Below are positions 10,104 through 19,720 of a stretch of 64,000 bases of DNA, in pieces; the stretch's first letter is position 1, and every line of letters starts with the position of its first letter. The notes beneath the pieces are model-generated. The model searched no databases, had not been told where the DNA came from, and saw only the letters and a list, made by a program, of their open reading frames with translations. Position numbers and translations under genes: made by a program. Origin of the DNA: Streptomyces sp. TLI_105 (GTDB taxonomy: Bacteria > Actinomycetota > Actinomycetes > Streptomycetales > Streptomycetaceae); assembly GCF_900105415.1 (NCBI RefSeq), contig NZ_FNSM01000001.1, positions 6,225,501 to 6,289,500 on the forward strand, in the 5' to 3' direction.

Positions 10104-10886
10104 TCAGGCCGAGGCCGGGGGATACAGGCTCCGCGGCAGCTCCGACGCGGCCGCCGCGTCGAGCAGCCACAGCGTGCGCGAGAGCCCGTAGGCCCCGGCC
10201 GCCGGGGCCTGCACCTCGCCCGCGCCCGAGAGCGCGATCGCCGCGGCCTTCGCCTTGTCCTCTCCGGCCGCGAGCAGCCAGACCTCGTGCGCCGCCCGGA
10301 TGGCCGGGAGGGTCAGCGAGATCCGGACCGGCGGCGGCTTCGGCGCGCCGTGCACCCCGACCACCGTCCGCTCGGTCTCGCGGACCGCCGGCAGCTCCGG
10401 GAAGAGCGAGGCCACGTGCGTGTCCGGGCCGACGCCCAGCATCAGCACGTCGAAGGTCGGCACCCCGCCATGGTCACCGGGACCCGCGGCGGCGGCCAGC
10501 TCCTCCGCGTACGCCGCCGCGGCGGCGTCGACGTCGCCGCCGTACGGCCCGTCCGAGGCCGGCATGGCGTGCACCCGTGCCGGGTCGAGCGGCACCCGGT
10601 CGAGCAGCGCGGCACGGGCCTGGGTGACGTTCCGCTCGGGGTCGCCCTCGGGCAGGTACCGCTCGTCGCCCCACCACAGGTCGAGCCGTGACCAGTCGAC
10701 CGCGTCCCGCGCGGGCGCCGAACCGAGCGCCGCGAGCAGACCGTTGCCGTTGCGGCCGCCGGTGAGCACGACCGAGGCGGAGCCGCGGGCGGCCTGGGCG
10801 TCCACGATCTTCGTGATCAGCCGGGCCGCGGCGGCCTCGGCCATCAGCTCCTTGTCGCGGTGGACGACCAGCTGAGGGGTGCTCAC
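10104..10886 (-). CDS. pgl: 6-phosphogluconolactonase
   Basis: Hydrolyses 6-phosphogluconolactone, the second step of the oxidative pentose phosphate pathway. The 260-residue protein begins MSTPQLVVHRDKELMAEAAA and carries the DevB-family motifs VVLTGGRNGNGLL, WWGDERYLPEGDPERN and DVLMLGVGPDTHVASLFP. The aspartate-histidine of the last motif are in the lactonase active site. The GTG start at 10886 overlaps the opcA stop in GTGA, a sign of translational coupling. It is the last gene of the tkt-tal-zwf-opcA-pgl run. Confidence 0.95.
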   Translation of the reverse strand: MSTPQLVVHRDKELMAEAAAARLITKIVDAQAARGSASVVLTGGRNGNGLLAALGSAPARDAVDWSRLDLWWGDERYLPEGDPERNVTQARAALLDRVPLDPARVHAMPASDGPYGGDVDAAAAAYAEELAAAAGPGDHGGVPTFDVLMLGVGPDTHVASLFPELPAVRETERTVVGVHGAPKPPPVRISLTLPAIRAAHEVWLLAAGEDKAKAAAIALSGAGEVQAPAAGAYGLSRTLWLLDAAAASELPRSLYPPASA

Positions 10887-11953
10887 TTGGCCGCCGCCTT
10901 CTTGGCCGGGGCCTTCTTCGAGGCGGGCTTGGCCGCGGGAGCCGCTTCCGAGGCCGTCTCCGCAGCGGGCTCCACGACCGTCTCGACGACCGTGTCCACG
11001 ACGGTCTCGGGGGCGGTGATCGCCGCCCCCTCGTCGAGCCGCTCCACACCGAACCGGAGCGCCGTCGCGTAGGTGTCGTCCGGGTCGAGCCGGCGCAGCT
11101 CCTCCGCGATCAGCTCGGCCGTCTCGCGGCGCTTGAGCGCCACCGCACGGTCCGGCTGCCCCTCTATGGAGAGCGTGGCGAGCGAGCCGTCCGGCCGGTC
11201 GAGCACGATGGGGCCGGCGTCGGTCTCCATCCGTACGGAGGTGAGACCGGGGCCGGCCGACTTCGAGCGCCGGACCGGCACCTTCAGCCGGTCCGCGAGC
11301 CACATCGCGAGCAGCTCGACGCTCGGGTTGAACTCCTCGCCCTCCACCTCGGCCGAGGTGACCTCGCACACGACCTGGTCGAGCGCGGCGGCCAGCATCG
11401 AGCGCCACGGGGTGATCCGGGTCCACGAGAGGTCCGTGTCGCCCGGGGTGTACGCGTCCGCGCGCGCGGTCAGCTCCTGGATGGGCTGCTCGGCGGCGTA
11501 CGTGTCGGTCACCCGGCGCTGGGCGAGCGCGCCCAGCGGGTCGTTCGCCGGGTCGGACGGCGCGTTCACCGGCCACCAGACGACGACGGGGGCGTCCGGG
11601 AGGAGCAGCGGCAGCACCACCGACTGGGCGTGGTCGACGACCTCGCCGTACAGCCGGAGCACCACCGTCTCGCCGGTGCTGGCGTCGGCGCCGAGGCGGA
11701 CCTCGGCGTCGAGCCGCGCCTGCGCGCGGTCCCGCGGGGAGCGCGAGACCCGCTTGATGACGACGAGGGTCCGCGAGGGGTGCTCGCGGGACGCCTCGTT
11801 GGCCGCCTTGAGCGCGTCGTAGGCGTTCTCCTCGTCGGTGACGATCACGAGGGTGAGCACCATGCCGACGGCCGGCGTGCCGATCGCCCGCCGCCCGAGC
11901 ACCAGCGCCTTGTTGATCTTGGAGGACGTGGTGTCCGTCAGGTCGGTCTTCAT
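10883..11953 (-). CDS. opcA: Glucose-6-phosphate dehydrogenase assembly protein OpcA
   Basis: OpcA-family protein thought to activate or assemble G6P dehydrogenase in actinobacteria and cyanobacteria. The first 300 or so residues carry the family region, including TRITPWRSMLAAALD, TLVIVTDEENAYDAL and APVVVWWPVNAPSDPANDPLG. The last 50 residues are a low-complexity tail rich in Thr/Val, then Ala/Lys (SKKAPAKKAAAK), resembling histone-like tails; this makes the protein 356 residues, longer than the family core. The ATG at 11953 overlaps the zwf TGA, and its own TGA overlaps the pgl GTG, so all three are translationally coupled. Confidence 0.95.
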   Translation of the reverse strand: MKTDLTDTTSSKINKALVLGRRAIGTPAVGMVLTLVIVTDEENAYDALKAANEASREHPSRTLVVIKRVSRSPRDRAQARLDAEVRLGADASTGETVVLRLYGEVVDHAQSVVLPLLLPDAPVVVWWPVNAPSDPANDPLGALAQRRVTDTYAAEQPIQELTARADAYTPGDTDLSWTRITPWRSMLAAALDQVVCEVTSAEVEGEEFNPSVELLAMWLADRLKVPVRRSKSAGPGLTSVRMETDAGPIVLDRPDGSLATLSIEGQPDRAVALKRRETAELIAEELRRLDPDDTYATALRFGVERLDEGAAITAPETVVDTVVETVVEPAAETASEAAPAAKPASKKAPAKKAAAK

Positions 11954-13482
11954 GGCCGGCGCCAGCTCCTGCCGTCTCGTGCGAGCATCTCGTCCGCCTC
12001 GACCGGACCCCAGGTCCCGGACTGGTACTGCGCGGGCTTGCCGTGCGTGTCCCAGAACTGCTCGATCGGGTCGAGGATCTTCCAGGACAGCTCGACCTCC
12101 TCGACCCGCGGGAAGAGGTTGGAGTCGCCGAGCAGGACGTCGAGGATGAGCCGCTCGTACGCCTCGGGGCTGGACTCCGTGAAGGACTCGCCGTACGCGA
12201 AGTCCATCGACACGTCCCGGATCTCCATCTGGGTGCCGGGCACCTTGGAGCCGAACCGCACCGTCACGCCCTCGTCCGGCTGGACCCGGATCACGATGGC
12301 GTTGCGGCCGAGCTCCTCGGTCGCGGTGTGGTCGAAGGGGGAGTGCGGGGCGCGCTGGAAGACGACCGCGATCTCGGTGACGCGGCGGCCCAGGCGCTTG
12401 CCGGTCCGCAGGTAGAACGGGACGCCCGCCCAGCGGCGGTTGTCGATCTCCAGCTTGATGGCCGCGTAGGTGTCGGTCTTGGACTGGGGGTCGATGCCGT
12501 CTTCCTGGAGGTAGCCGACGGCCTTCGCGCCGCCCTGCCACCCGGCCGCGTACTGGCCGCGCACCGTCGACTTGCCCAGGTCCTTGGGCAGCTTCACCGC
12601 GCCGAGGACCTTGGTCTTCTCGGCGGCCAGCGCGTCGGCGTCGAAGGAGGCGGGCTCCTCCATCGCGGTCAGCGCGAGCAGCTGGAGCAGGTGGTTCTGG
12701 ATGACGTCACGGGCGGCGCCGATGCCGTCGTAGTAGCCGGCGCGGCCGCCGATGCCGATGTCCTCGGCCATGGTGATCTGCACGTGGTCGACGTACGACC
12801 GGTTCCAGATCGGCTCGAAGAGCGTGTTGGCGAAGCGGAGCGCCAGGATGTTCTGGACGGTCTCCTTGCCGAGGTAGTGGTCGATCCGGAAGACCGCCTC
12901 GGGCGGGAAGACCTCGTGGACGACCTCGTTGAGCTCCTTGGCGGAGACCAGGTCGTGGCCGAAGGGCTTCTCGATGACCGCGCGGCGCCAGGAACCGTCC
13001 TTCTGGTCGGCCAGGCCGTGCTTCTTGAGCTGCTGGACGACGAGCGGGAAGAACTTCGGCGGCACGGACAGGTAGAAGGCGAAGTTGCCTCCCGTGCCCT
13101 GCGCCTTGTCGAGCTCCTCGATCGTCGACTTGAGCTGCTCGAAGGCCGTGTCGTCGTCGAAGTCGCCCTGGACGAACCGCATGCCCTGGATCAGCTGCTG
13201 CCACACCTCCTCGCGGAAGGGGGTACGCGCGTGCTGTTTGACGGCTTCGTAGACCTCCTGCGCGAAGTCCTCGTCCGCCCATTCGCGGCGGGCGAAGCCG
13301 ATGAGCGAGAAGCCCGGCGGCAGCAGGCCGCGATTGGCCAGGTCGTAGACGGCAGGCATCAGCTTCTTACGGGACAAATCGCCCGTGACGCCGAAGATCA
13401 CCAGACCCGACGGCCCCGCGATGCGCGGGAGCCGTCGGTCTGCGGCGTCACGGAGCGGGTTGGCTCCGTGGACTGCGCTCAA
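11950..13482 (-). CDS. zwf: Glucose-6-phosphate 1-dehydrogenase
   Basis: Oxidises glucose-6-phosphate to 6-phosphogluconolactone with reduction of NADP+. The 510-residue protein has the nucleotide-binding VIFGVTGDLSRKKLMPA near residue 30 and the active-site signature FRIDHYLGKETVQN near residue 195. The start is a TTG at 13482 (MSAVHGANPLRD), matching the known Streptomyces N-terminus; GGAGG at about 13495-13499 lies 12 bases upstream, inside the end of tal. Only 5 bases separate it from the tal stop, and its own stop overlaps opcA. Confidence 0.97.
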   Translation of the reverse strand: MSAVHGANPLRDAADRRLPRIAGPSGLVIFGVTGDLSRKKLMPAVYDLANRGLLPPGFSLIGFARREWADEDFAQEVYEAVKQHARTPFREEVWQQLIQGMRFVQGDFDDDTAFEQLKSTIEELDKAQGTGGNFAFYLSVPPKFFPLVVQQLKKHGLADQKDGSWRRAVIEKPFGHDLVSAKELNEVVHEVFPPEAVFRIDHYLGKETVQNILALRFANTLFEPIWNRSYVDHVQITMAEDIGIGGRAGYYDGIGAARDVIQNHLLQLLALTAMEEPASFDADALAAEKTKVLGAVKLPKDLGKSTVRGQYAAGWQGGAKAVGYLQEDGIDPQSKTDTYAAIKLEIDNRRWAGVPFYLRTGKRLGRRVTEIAVVFQRAPHSPFDHTATEELGRNAIVIRVQPDEGVTVRFGSKVPGTQMEIRDVSMDFAYGESFTESSPEAYERLILDVLLGDSNLFPRVEEVELSWKILDPIEQFWDTHGKPAQYQSGTWGPVEADEMLARDGRSWRRP

Positions 13483-13487
13483 AGTGC

Positions 13488-14606
13488 TTACGCCTCCGAA
13501 GGTGCGAGGCGCTCGAGCTCCGCCTCGGTGGACTTGAGCAGGTCGTTCCAGGACGCCTCGAACTTCTCGACGCCCTCGTCCTCCAGGAGCTGGACGACGT
13601 CGTCGTAGCTGATGCCCAGCTTCTCGACGGCCGCCAGCTCGGCGCGCGACTGCTCGTAGGTGCCGCGGATGGTGTCACCGGTGACCTCGCCGTGGTCGGC
13701 GGTGGCCTCCATGGTGGCCTCCGGCATGGTGTTCACCGTGCCGGGGGCGACCAGGTCCACGACGTACAGGGTGTCCTTGTACGCCGGGTCCTTGACGCCG
13801 GTCGAGGCCCACAGCGGACGCTGCTTGTTGGCCTGCGCCTTGTCGAGGGCGGCCCAGCGGTCGGAGGAGAAGACCTCCTCGTACGCCTCGTAGGCCAGAC
13901 GGGCGTTGGCCAGGGCGGCCTTGCCCTTGAGCGCCTTGGCCTCGTCGGTGCCGAGGGCGTCCAGGCGCTTGTCGATCTCCGTGTCCACGCGGGAGACGAA
14001 GAAGGAGGCCACCGAGTGGATCTTGGAGAGGTCGAGGCCGCGCTCGCGGGCCTTCTCCAGACCCGCCAGGTAGGCGTCCATGACCGCGCGGTAGCGCTCC
14101 AGCGAGAAGATCAGCGTGACGTTGACGCTGATGCCGAGGCCGATGACCTCGGTGATCGCCGGCAGACCCGCCTTGGTGGCCGGGATCTTGATCAGGGTGT
14201 TGGGGCGGTCCACCAGCCAGGCCAGCTGCTTGGCCTCGGCGATGGTGGCGGCCGTGTCGTGGGCGAGACGGGGGTCGACCTCGATGGAGACCCGGCCGTC
14301 CTGGCCGTCGGTCGCGTCGAAGACCGGTCGCAGGATGTCGGCGGCGTCACGGACGTCCGCCGTCGTGATCATGCGGATGGCCTCGTCGACGGTCACCTTG
14401 CGGGCGGCCAGGTCGGCGAGCTGCTGGTCGTAGCCGTGCCCCTCCGAGATGGCCTTCTGGAAGATGGACGGGTTCGTGGTGACACCGACCACGTGGCTCT
14501 GGTCGATCAGCTCGGCCAGGTTGCCGGACGTGATCCGCTGGCGCGAGAGGTCGTCCAGCCAGATCGCGACGCCTTCGTCGGAGAGGCGCTTGAGAGCGTC
14601 TGTCAT
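13488..14606 (-). CDS. tal: Transaldolase
   Basis: Transfers the dihydroxyacetone unit from sedoheptulose-7-phosphate to glyceraldehyde-3-phosphate in the non-oxidative pentose phosphate pathway. The 372-residue length and the motifs [12 protein letters not shown] (N-terminal signature) and [12 protein letters not shown] (Schiff-base lysine) fit the actinobacterial type-2 transaldolase, which is longer than the E. coli enzyme. The ATG at 14606 is 37 bases after the tkt stop. GGAG lies upstream but somewhat far. Confidence 0.97.
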   Translation of the reverse strand: MTDALKRLSDEGVAIWLDDLSRQRITSGNLAELIDQSHVVGVTTNPSIFQKAISEGHGYDQQLADLAARKVTVDEAIRMITTADVRDAADILRPVFDATDGQDGRVSIEVDPRLAHDTAATIAEAKQLAWLVDRPNTLIKIPATKAGLPAITEVIGLGISVNVTLIFSLERYRAVMDAYLAGLEKARERGLDLSKIHSVASFFVSRVDTEIDKRLDALGTDEAKALKGKAALANARLAYEAYEEVFSSDRWAALDKAQANKQRPLWASTGVKDPAYKDTLYVVDLVAPGTVNTMPEATMEATADHGEVTGDTIRGTYEQSRAELAAVEKLGISYDDVVQLLEDEGVEKFEASWNDLLKSTEAELERLAPSEA

Positions 14607-14643
14607 GGGAGTTGCATCTCCAATTAAGTCGTACGTATGGACG

Positions 14644-16731
14644 TCAGCGCGCGGCGGCGGCCAGGGATTCCCGGGCGGCGGCGACGATCGCCTCCGGCGT
14701 GAACCCGAACTCGCGGAAGAGGACCTTCGCGTCCGCCGAGGCACCGAAGTGCTCCAGCGAGACGATCCGGCCGGCGTCACCGACGTACTTGTGCCACGTG
14801 AGACCGATGCCGGCCTCGACCGCGACGCGGGCCTTGACCGACGGCGGCAGGACCGAGTCCTTGTACGCCTGGTCCTGCTCCTCGAACCACTCCACGGACG
14901 GCATCGAGACCACACGGGTCGGGACGCCGACGGCCTGGAGCTGCTCCCGGGCCTCGACGGCCAGGTGCACCTCGGAGCCCGTGCCGATCAGCACGACCTC
15001 GGGCGTGCCGCCCTCCGCGTCGAACAGCACGTAGCCGCCCTTGACGGTGTCCTCGTTCGGGGCGTACGTCGGCACGCCCTGGCGGGTGAGCGCCAGACCG
15101 TGCGGGGCGCCCTTGCCGAAGACCTTGGTGTGCCGCTGCATGATCTCGCGCCAGGCGAGCGCCGTCTCGTTGGCGTCCGCCGGACGGACCACGTTCAGAC
15201 CCGGGATCGCGCGCAGCGAGGCGAGGTGCTCCACCGGCTGGTGCGTCGGGCCGTCCTCGCCCAGACCGATCGAGTCGTGGGTCCAGACGTACGTCACCGG
15301 CAGGTGCATCAGCGCGGACAGCCGCACCGCGTTGCGCATGTAGTCGGAGAACACCAGGAAGGTGCCGCCGTAGACGCGCGTGTTGCCGTGCAGCGCGATG
15401 CCGTTCATCTCCGCGGCCATGGAGTGCTCGCGGATGCCGAAGTGGATCGTGCGGCCGTACTTGTCGGCCTCCGGCAGCGGGTTGCCCTCCGGCAGGAACG
15501 ACGAGTCCTTGTCGATCGTCGTGTTGTTCGAGCCGGCGAGGTCGGCCGAGCCGCCCCACAGCTCCGGGATGACCGCGCCGAGCGCCTTGAGGACCTGGCC
15601 CGAGGCGGCACGGGTGGCGACACCCTTGCCCGTCTCGAAGACCGGGAGCTTCTCGGTCCAGCCGGCCGGCAGCTCGTTCGCCTGGATGCGGTCGAACTCG
15701 GCGGCGCGCTCCGGGTTGGCCGTACGCCACTCGGAGAGCTGCTTCTCCCACGCGGCGCGGGCCTCACGGCCGCGGTCGCCGAGCGCGCGGGTGTGCGCGA
15801 TGACCTCGTCGGAGACCTCGAAGGTCTGCTCCGGGTCGAAGCCCAGGACGCGCTTGGTGGCCGCGATCTCCTCGTCGCCGAGCGCCGAGCCGTGCGCGGC
15901 CTCGGTGTTCTGCGCGTTCGGCGCCGGCCAGGCGATGATCGAGCGCATCGCGATGAACGACGGACGCTCGGTCTCGGCCTCGGCGGCCTTGATCGCCGCG
16001 TAGAGCGCGGCCGGGTCCAGGTCGCCGTCGGCCTTGGGCTCGACGCGCTGGACGTGCCAGCCGTACGCCTCGTACCGCTTCATCGTGTCCTCGGACACGG
16101 CGGTCTCGGTGTCGCCCTCGATCGAGATGTGGTTGTCGTCCCACAGCATGATCAGGTTGCCGAGCTTCTGGTGGCCGGCGAGCGAGGACGCCTCCGCGGA
16201 GATGCCCTCCTGCAGACAGCCGTCACCGGCGATCACGTAGATCCGGTGGTCGAACGGCGACGTGCCGTCGGCGGCCTCCGGGTCGAACAGACCGCGCTCG
16301 TAGCGGGCGGCCATCGCCATGCCCACGGCGTTGGCGACGCCCTGGCCCAGCGGGCCCGTGGTCGTCTCGACGCCCGCGGTGTGGCCGTACTCCGGGTGGC
16401 CCGGGGTCTTCGAGCCCCAGGTGCGGAAGGCCTTCAGGTCGTCCAGTTCGAGACCGAAGCCACCCAGGTAGAGCTGGGTGTAGAGGGTCAGGGACGAGTG
16501 GCCGGCGGAGAGGACGAACCGGTCACGCCCGACCCACTCGGGGTCGGCCGGGTCGTGCCGCATCACCTTCTGGAAGAGGGTGTACGCGGCAGGCGCAAGG
16601 CTCATCGCCGTACCGGGATGGCCGTTGCCGACCTTCTGTACGGCGTCCGCGGCCAGAAGGCGGGCGGTGTCGACGGCCCGCTGGTCCAATTCGGTCCACT
16701 CGAGGTCTGTGGTGGTCGGCTTAGTGCTCAC
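14644..16731 (-). CDS. tkt: Transketolase
   Basis: Thiamine-diphosphate enzyme moving two-carbon units between sugar phosphates. The 695-residue protein has [11 protein letters not shown] near residue 38, the ThDP/metal motif [18 protein letters not shown] near residue 170, and the C-terminal-half signature [20 protein letters not shown]. It starts with GTG at 16731 ([12 protein letters not shown]) after a purine-rich AGAGGAGCC. It is the first gene of the pentose phosphate run. TAGGCT on the minus strand at 16800-16795 is a possible -10 about 60 bases upstream. Confidence 0.97.
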   Translation of the reverse strand: MSTKPTTTDLEWTELDQRAVDTARLLAADAVQKVGNGHPGTAMSLAPAAYTLFQKVMRHDPADPEWVGRDRFVLSAGHSSLTLYTQLYLGGFGLELDDLKAFRTWGSKTPGHPEYGHTAGVETTTGPLGQGVANAVGMAMAARYERGLFDPEAADGTSPFDHRIYVIAGDGCLQEGISAEASSLAGHQKLGNLIMLWDDNHISIEGDTETAVSEDTMKRYEAYGWHVQRVEPKADGDLDPAALYAAIKAAEAETERPSFIAMRSIIAWPAPNAQNTEAAHGSALGDEEIAATKRVLGFDPEQTFEVSDEVIAHTRALGDRGREARAAWEKQLSEWRTANPERAAEFDRIQANELPAGWTEKLPVFETGKGVATRAASGQVLKALGAVIPELWGGSADLAGSNNTTIDKDSSFLPEGNPLPEADKYGRTIHFGIREHSMAAEMNGIALHGNTRVYGGTFLVFSDYMRNAVRLSALMHLPVTYVWTHDSIGLGEDGPTHQPVEHLASLRAIPGLNVVRPADANETALAWREIMQRHTKVFGKGAPHGLALTRQGVPTYAPNEDTVKGGYVLFDAEGGTPEVVLIGTGSEVHLAVEAREQLQAVGVPTRVVSMPSVEWFEEQDQAYKDSVLPPSVKARVAVEAGIGLTWHKYVGDAGRIVSLEHFGASADAKVLFREFGFTPEAIVAAARESLAAAAR

Positions 16732-17072
16732 CCTGGGTCAGGGCTCCTCTCCACATGTCTTGAGCCGGTGACTGAGGGTGTACCGGCGTTGTCGAGCCTA
16801 CCCCCGTGGAACGCCCCTCTTTTCGTGTCCATGCCCCTCAAATGAGCGGAGAAATGAAAGGCCACAGCTAGAGTGCCGGTGGTCGCACGGGTTCGCCTCC
16901 CGAGGCGCGCCGGAAGCCGCCCCGAACCGTGTCCACCCCTTGGGACGCACCGCACCAACACGACCCCACCCCCGCGAAGATCGGCGTCTGGGCAACGTCT
17001 ACAGTGGCGTGGTACGCGCAAGCTTCACCCCGTCTTCACCCGGGTGGCTTGCTGGGAATTTCTCTGTCAGGG
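16732..17072. promoter_or_regulatory. Divergent promoter region between tkt and ctaB
   Basis: About 340 bases without a credible gene. Candidate -10 elements are TAGGCT (minus, 16800-16795, for tkt), TAGAGT (plus, 16869-16874) and TACAGT (plus, 17000-17005, for ctaB). No good -35 accompanies any of them. The stretch around 16820-16870 is the most AT-rich part. I see no RNA gene or clear operator. Confidence 0.4.
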
Positions 17073-18026
17073 GTGTGCGTGACGGCCGTCGAGTCCCGAC
17101 CCGCAGGGGTCGTCTTGACTCCCAGCCCGGGGGGCCATAGGCCGTTCGGGGCCCGCGTCAAGGCATTCGTGGCGCTGACCAAGCCGCGAATCATCGAGCT
17201 GCTGCTCATCACGACCGTTCCGGTGATGTTCCTCGCCGAACAGGGTGTGCCGAACCTCTGGCTGGTGCTCGCCACCTGCTTCGGCGGCTACCTCTCGGCG
17301 GGCGGCGCCAACGCGCTGAACATGTACATCGACCGGGACATCGACGCCCTGATGGACCGCACGTCCCAGCGTCCGCTCGTCACGGGCGTGCTCACCCCGC
17401 GCGAGGGCCTGGTCTTCGGGCTCACCCTCGCCGTGGTCTCCACGCTCTGGTTCGGCCTGCTCGTCAACTGGCTGTCCGCCGCGCTCTCCCTCGGCGCGCT
17501 CCTCTTCTACGTCGTGGTCTACACGATGATCCTGAAGCGGCGCACCGCGCAGAACATCGTCTGGGGCGGCATCGCCGGCTGCCTGCCGGTGCTCATCGGC
17601 TGGTCGGCCGTGACCAACTCGATGTCGTGGGCCGCGGTCATCCTCTTCCTCGTCATCTTCTTCTGGACGCCGCCGCACTACTGGCCGCTGTCGATGAAGG
17701 TGAAGGAGGACTACGCGCGCGCGGGCGTGCCGATGCTGCCGGTCCTCGCCTCCAACAAGGTCGTCGCCAAGCAGATCGTGATCTACAGCTGGGTCATGGT
17801 CGCCGTCTCCCTGCTGCTCACCCCGCTGGGCTACACGGGCTGGTTCTACACCGCGGTGGCGCTGCTCACCGGCGGCTGGTGGCTCTGGGAGGCGCACGCG
17901 CTCCTCAACCGCGCCAAGGCGGAGGTGACGGGCGCCAAGCTCAAGGAGATGCGCCTCTTCCACTGGTCCATCACCTACGTCTCGCTGCTCTTCGTGGCGG
18001 TCGCGGTGGACCCCTTCCTGCGCTAG
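17073..18026 (+). CDS. ctaB: Protohaem IX farnesyltransferase (haem O synthase)
   Basis: UbiA-family integral membrane prenyltransferase that adds farnesyl to haem B, giving haem O for the aa3 oxidase. The 317-residue protein has the first Asp-rich motif in [20 protein letters not shown], the second-loop motif [17 protein letters not shown], and about nine hydrophobic helices. Start choice: GTG at 17073 ([12 protein letters not shown]) matches the Streptomyces convention. GTG at 17079 with AGGGG just upstream is equally likely. The frame is open back to 16929, but that part lies across the promoter region and is not conserved-looking. Confidence 0.93.
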   Translation: MCVTAVESRPAGVVLTPSPGGHRPFGARVKAFVALTKPRIIELLLITTVPVMFLAEQGVPNLWLVLATCFGGYLSAGGANALNMYIDRDIDALMDRTSQRPLVTGVLTPREGLVFGLTLAVVSTLWFGLLVNWLSAALSLGALLFYVVVYTMILKRRTAQNIVWGGIAGCLPVLIGWSAVTNSMSWAAVILFLVIFFWTPPHYWPLSMKVKEDYARAGVPMLPVLASNKVVAKQIVIYSWVMVAVSLLLTPLGYTGWFYTAVALLTGGWWLWEAHALLNRAKAEVTGAKLKEMRLFHWSITYVSLLFVAVAVDPFLR

Positions 18027-18050
18027 GCGCTCATCTGAGGACGGACGGCA

Positions 18051-18092
18051 GACGGCCGGGTCACGTGGGACAGCCCACATGGCCCGGCCGTC
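18051..18092 (+). terminator. Hairpin terminator after ctaB
   Basis: GACGGCCGGG (18051-18060) pairs with CCCGGCCGTC (18083-18092), with an inner GTGGG/CCCAC stem. It ends just before the promoter of the next gene. Confidence 0.65.
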
Positions 18093-18113
18093 GCCAGTCG
18101 ATCTACCCCTCGG

Positions 18114-18129
18114 TAGCATCCGTGTCATG
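18114..18129 (+). promoter_or_regulatory. Leaderless-type -10 before the 18127 gene
   Basis: TAGCAT (18114-18119), then exactly 7 bases, then the ATG. There is no Shine-Dalgarno, so transcription probably begins at or next to the A of the start codon. No strong -35 is seen. Confidence 0.45.
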
Positions 18130-18447
18130 GCAGAAACGAAGCAGGAAGAGCGCAGGGCGGCCAGGCTCGCCAAGGAGATCCAGGCCTTCTCCAAGGCGCA
18201 CGGCGGCTGCGAGGGGCACCTCGCGCACATCGGCCAGGCGGGCACCCGGATCGTCCTGGTCGGCACCGACGGCGGCTGGGGCGACCTCGTCGCGCGCACG
18301 CACGAGATCGCGCGACAGGCAGCCGAGAAGGCCGGTCTGACCCTTCACGAGGAGTTCGACGGCGAGTTCGCCGCCAAGGTCGCCACGGGCCCGTACGAGT
18401 GGACCCGGATGGCCGGCATCCAGATCGGCGGCCCCTCCAACAGCTGA
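18127..18447 (+). CDS. Small conserved actinobacterial protein of unknown function
   Basis: A 106-residue soluble protein, charged at both ends, starting MAETKQEERRAARLAKEIQA. The central part has a glycine-rich turn (VGTDGGWGDLVARTHEIARQAAEKAG) and the C-terminus MAGIQIGGPSNS. I recognise it as a conserved Streptomyces hypothetical that keeps this position near ctaB, but no function is known to me. The ATG at 18127 was preferred over one at 18079 because the -10-like TAGCAT lies 7 bases before it and because the longer form would start inside the ctaB terminator. Confidence 0.75.
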   Translation: MAETKQEERRAARLAKEIQAFSKAHGGCEGHLAHIGQAGTRIVLVGTDGGWGDLVARTHEIARQAAEKAGLTLHEEFDGEFAAKVATGPYEWTRMAGIQIGGPSNS

Positions 18448-18478
18448 GGCGGCAACCTCGCGCGGGGCTCACCCGTTA

Positions 18479-18498
18479 GGACGTGTGGAGACACGTCC
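18479..18498. promoter_or_regulatory. Inverted repeat ahead of the amidohydrolase gene
   Basis: GGACGTGT (18479-18486) and ACACGTCC (18491-18498) form a perfect 8-bp inverted repeat with spacer GGAG. It is either a short terminator for the 18127 gene or an operator for the next one. Confidence 0.4.
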
Positions 18499-18517
18499 AC
18501 ACAGGGAGCCCCCCGAG

Positions 18518-19618
18518 ATGATCGAGACGCCGCACCTGGTGGACCAGTACTGCCACGGGGTGCTCCGTACGGAGCTCGGCCTCGGCACCTTCGAGGCCCA
18601 CCTCGGCGCCCACCTGGGCGGAGCCGCCGTCCTGCCCGCCGCGGGCACCACCTTCTTCGACACCCAGACCGGCTTCGCCGTGCGCCGCTGGTGCCCGCCG
18701 GTCCTCGGTCTGGAACCGCACTGCCCGCCCGCCCGCTACCTCGCCCGCCGTCGGGAGCTCGGCGCCGCCGAGGCCGGTCGCCGGCTCCTGCGCGCCTCCG
18801 GGATCTCCGCCTACCTGGTCGACACCGGCTTCCCCGGCGACCTCACGCCGCCCGCCGAGCTCGGCGCCGTCGGCGCCGCCGAGGCCCACGAGATCGTCCG
18901 CCTCGAACCACTCGCCGAGCAGGTCGCCGACACCTCGGGCACCGTCGAGGCCTTCCTCGCCCACCTCGCCGAGGCCGTCCACAGGGCCGCCGCCGGCGCC
19001 GTGGCCCTCTCCTCGGCCGAGGGAGTGCGTCGAGGGCTCGCGAGCGCGCCCGAGCCTCCCGGTCCGGGCGAGGTGCGCGGGGCCGCGGGGCGCTGGCTGG
19101 CCGCCCGCCCGGTCGGCGGTCCCCTCACCGACCCCGTCCTGCTGCGCCACCTGCTCTGGATCGCGGTCACCGCCGGGCGCCCCCTCCAGCTGCACACGGG
19201 GGACCGGGACCCGGCCGTCCTGGCCGGTTTCGCCGCCGCCACCACGGGGCTCGGCGCCGACCTCGTCCTGCTGCACGCCTATCCGCACCACCGGGCGGCG
19301 GCCCACCTGACCGGACTTCACCCGCACGTGTACGCCGACCTCGGCCCCGTACTCGCCCACACGGGGGCCCGGGCGGCGGCCGTCCTCGCCGAGGTCCTGG
19401 AGCGGGCGCCGTTCGGCAAGCTGCTGTTCTCCAGCGGCGCCCGGGGGCTGCCCGAGCTCCACGTGGTCGCGGCGAGCGCGTTCCGCTCGGCGCTCACCCG
19501 GGTGCTCGGGGAGTGGGTCATGGACGGCGCGTGGTCCCGCACGGACGCGCAGCGGGTGGCCGCGATGATCGCGGCGGACAACGCGAAACGGGTCTACCGG
19601 CTCGCGGGGAGCCGATAG
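18518..19618 (+). CDS. Amidohydrolase-superfamily protein
   Basis: A 366-residue protein with the barrel layout of the amidohydrolase_2 group: an N-terminal DQYCHGV near the first strand, LHTGDRDPAV in the middle, LLHAYPHHRAAAHLTG and the strand-8 region GKLLFSSGARGLPELHVVAAS. The final half resembles the N-terminal amidohydrolase domain of FluG-like proteins. Expected metal ligands are only partly evident because the usual HxH at strand 1 is reduced to a single His (QYCHGV), so activity is uncertain. The ATG at 18518 follows CAGGGAG (18502-18508). It is convergent with ctaA. Confidence 0.75.
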   Translation: MIETPHLVDQYCHGVLRTELGLGTFEAHLGAHLGGAAVLPAAGTTFFDTQTGFAVRRWCPPVLGLEPHCPPARYLARRRELGAAEAGRRLLRASGISAYLVDTGFPGDLTPPAELGAVGAAEAHEIVRLEPLAEQVADTSGTVEAFLAHLAEAVHRAAAGAVALSSAEGVRRGLASAPEPPGPGEVRGAAGRWLAARPVGGPLTDPVLLRHLLWIAVTAGRPLQLHTGDRDPAVLAGFAAATTGLGADLVLLHAYPHHRAAAHLTGLHPHVYADLGPVLAHTGARAAAVLAEVLERAPFGKLLFSSGARGLPELHVVAASAFRSALTRVLGEWVMDGAWSRTDAQRVAAMIAADNAKRVYRLAGSR

Positions 19619-19620
19619 AC

Positions 19621-19715
19621 CCGTCGGGATTTTGGATCCTGGATACGGATCTTGGATCCTGGATCTTGAGTACGGATCCAGGATTCTGGATACGAATTTT
19701 GGATCCTGAATCCAA
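19621..19715. repeat. Degenerate GGATCC/GGATAC repeats between convergent genes
   Basis: The gap between the amidohydrolase and ctaA is built of repeated words GGATCCTGGAT, GGATCCAGGAT, GGATCCTGAAT and TGGATAC. ATCCTGGAT and ATCCAGGAT can pair across a short loop, so the stretch can fold as a bidirectional terminator. It is far more AT-rich than its neighbours. Confidence 0.75.
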
Positions 19716-19720
19716 GGGCC

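Noticed and set aside
16929..17072. An N-terminal extension of ctaB by 48 residues
   Set aside because: The extension has no membrane or family features, lacks a Shine-Dalgarno and covers the promoter region.
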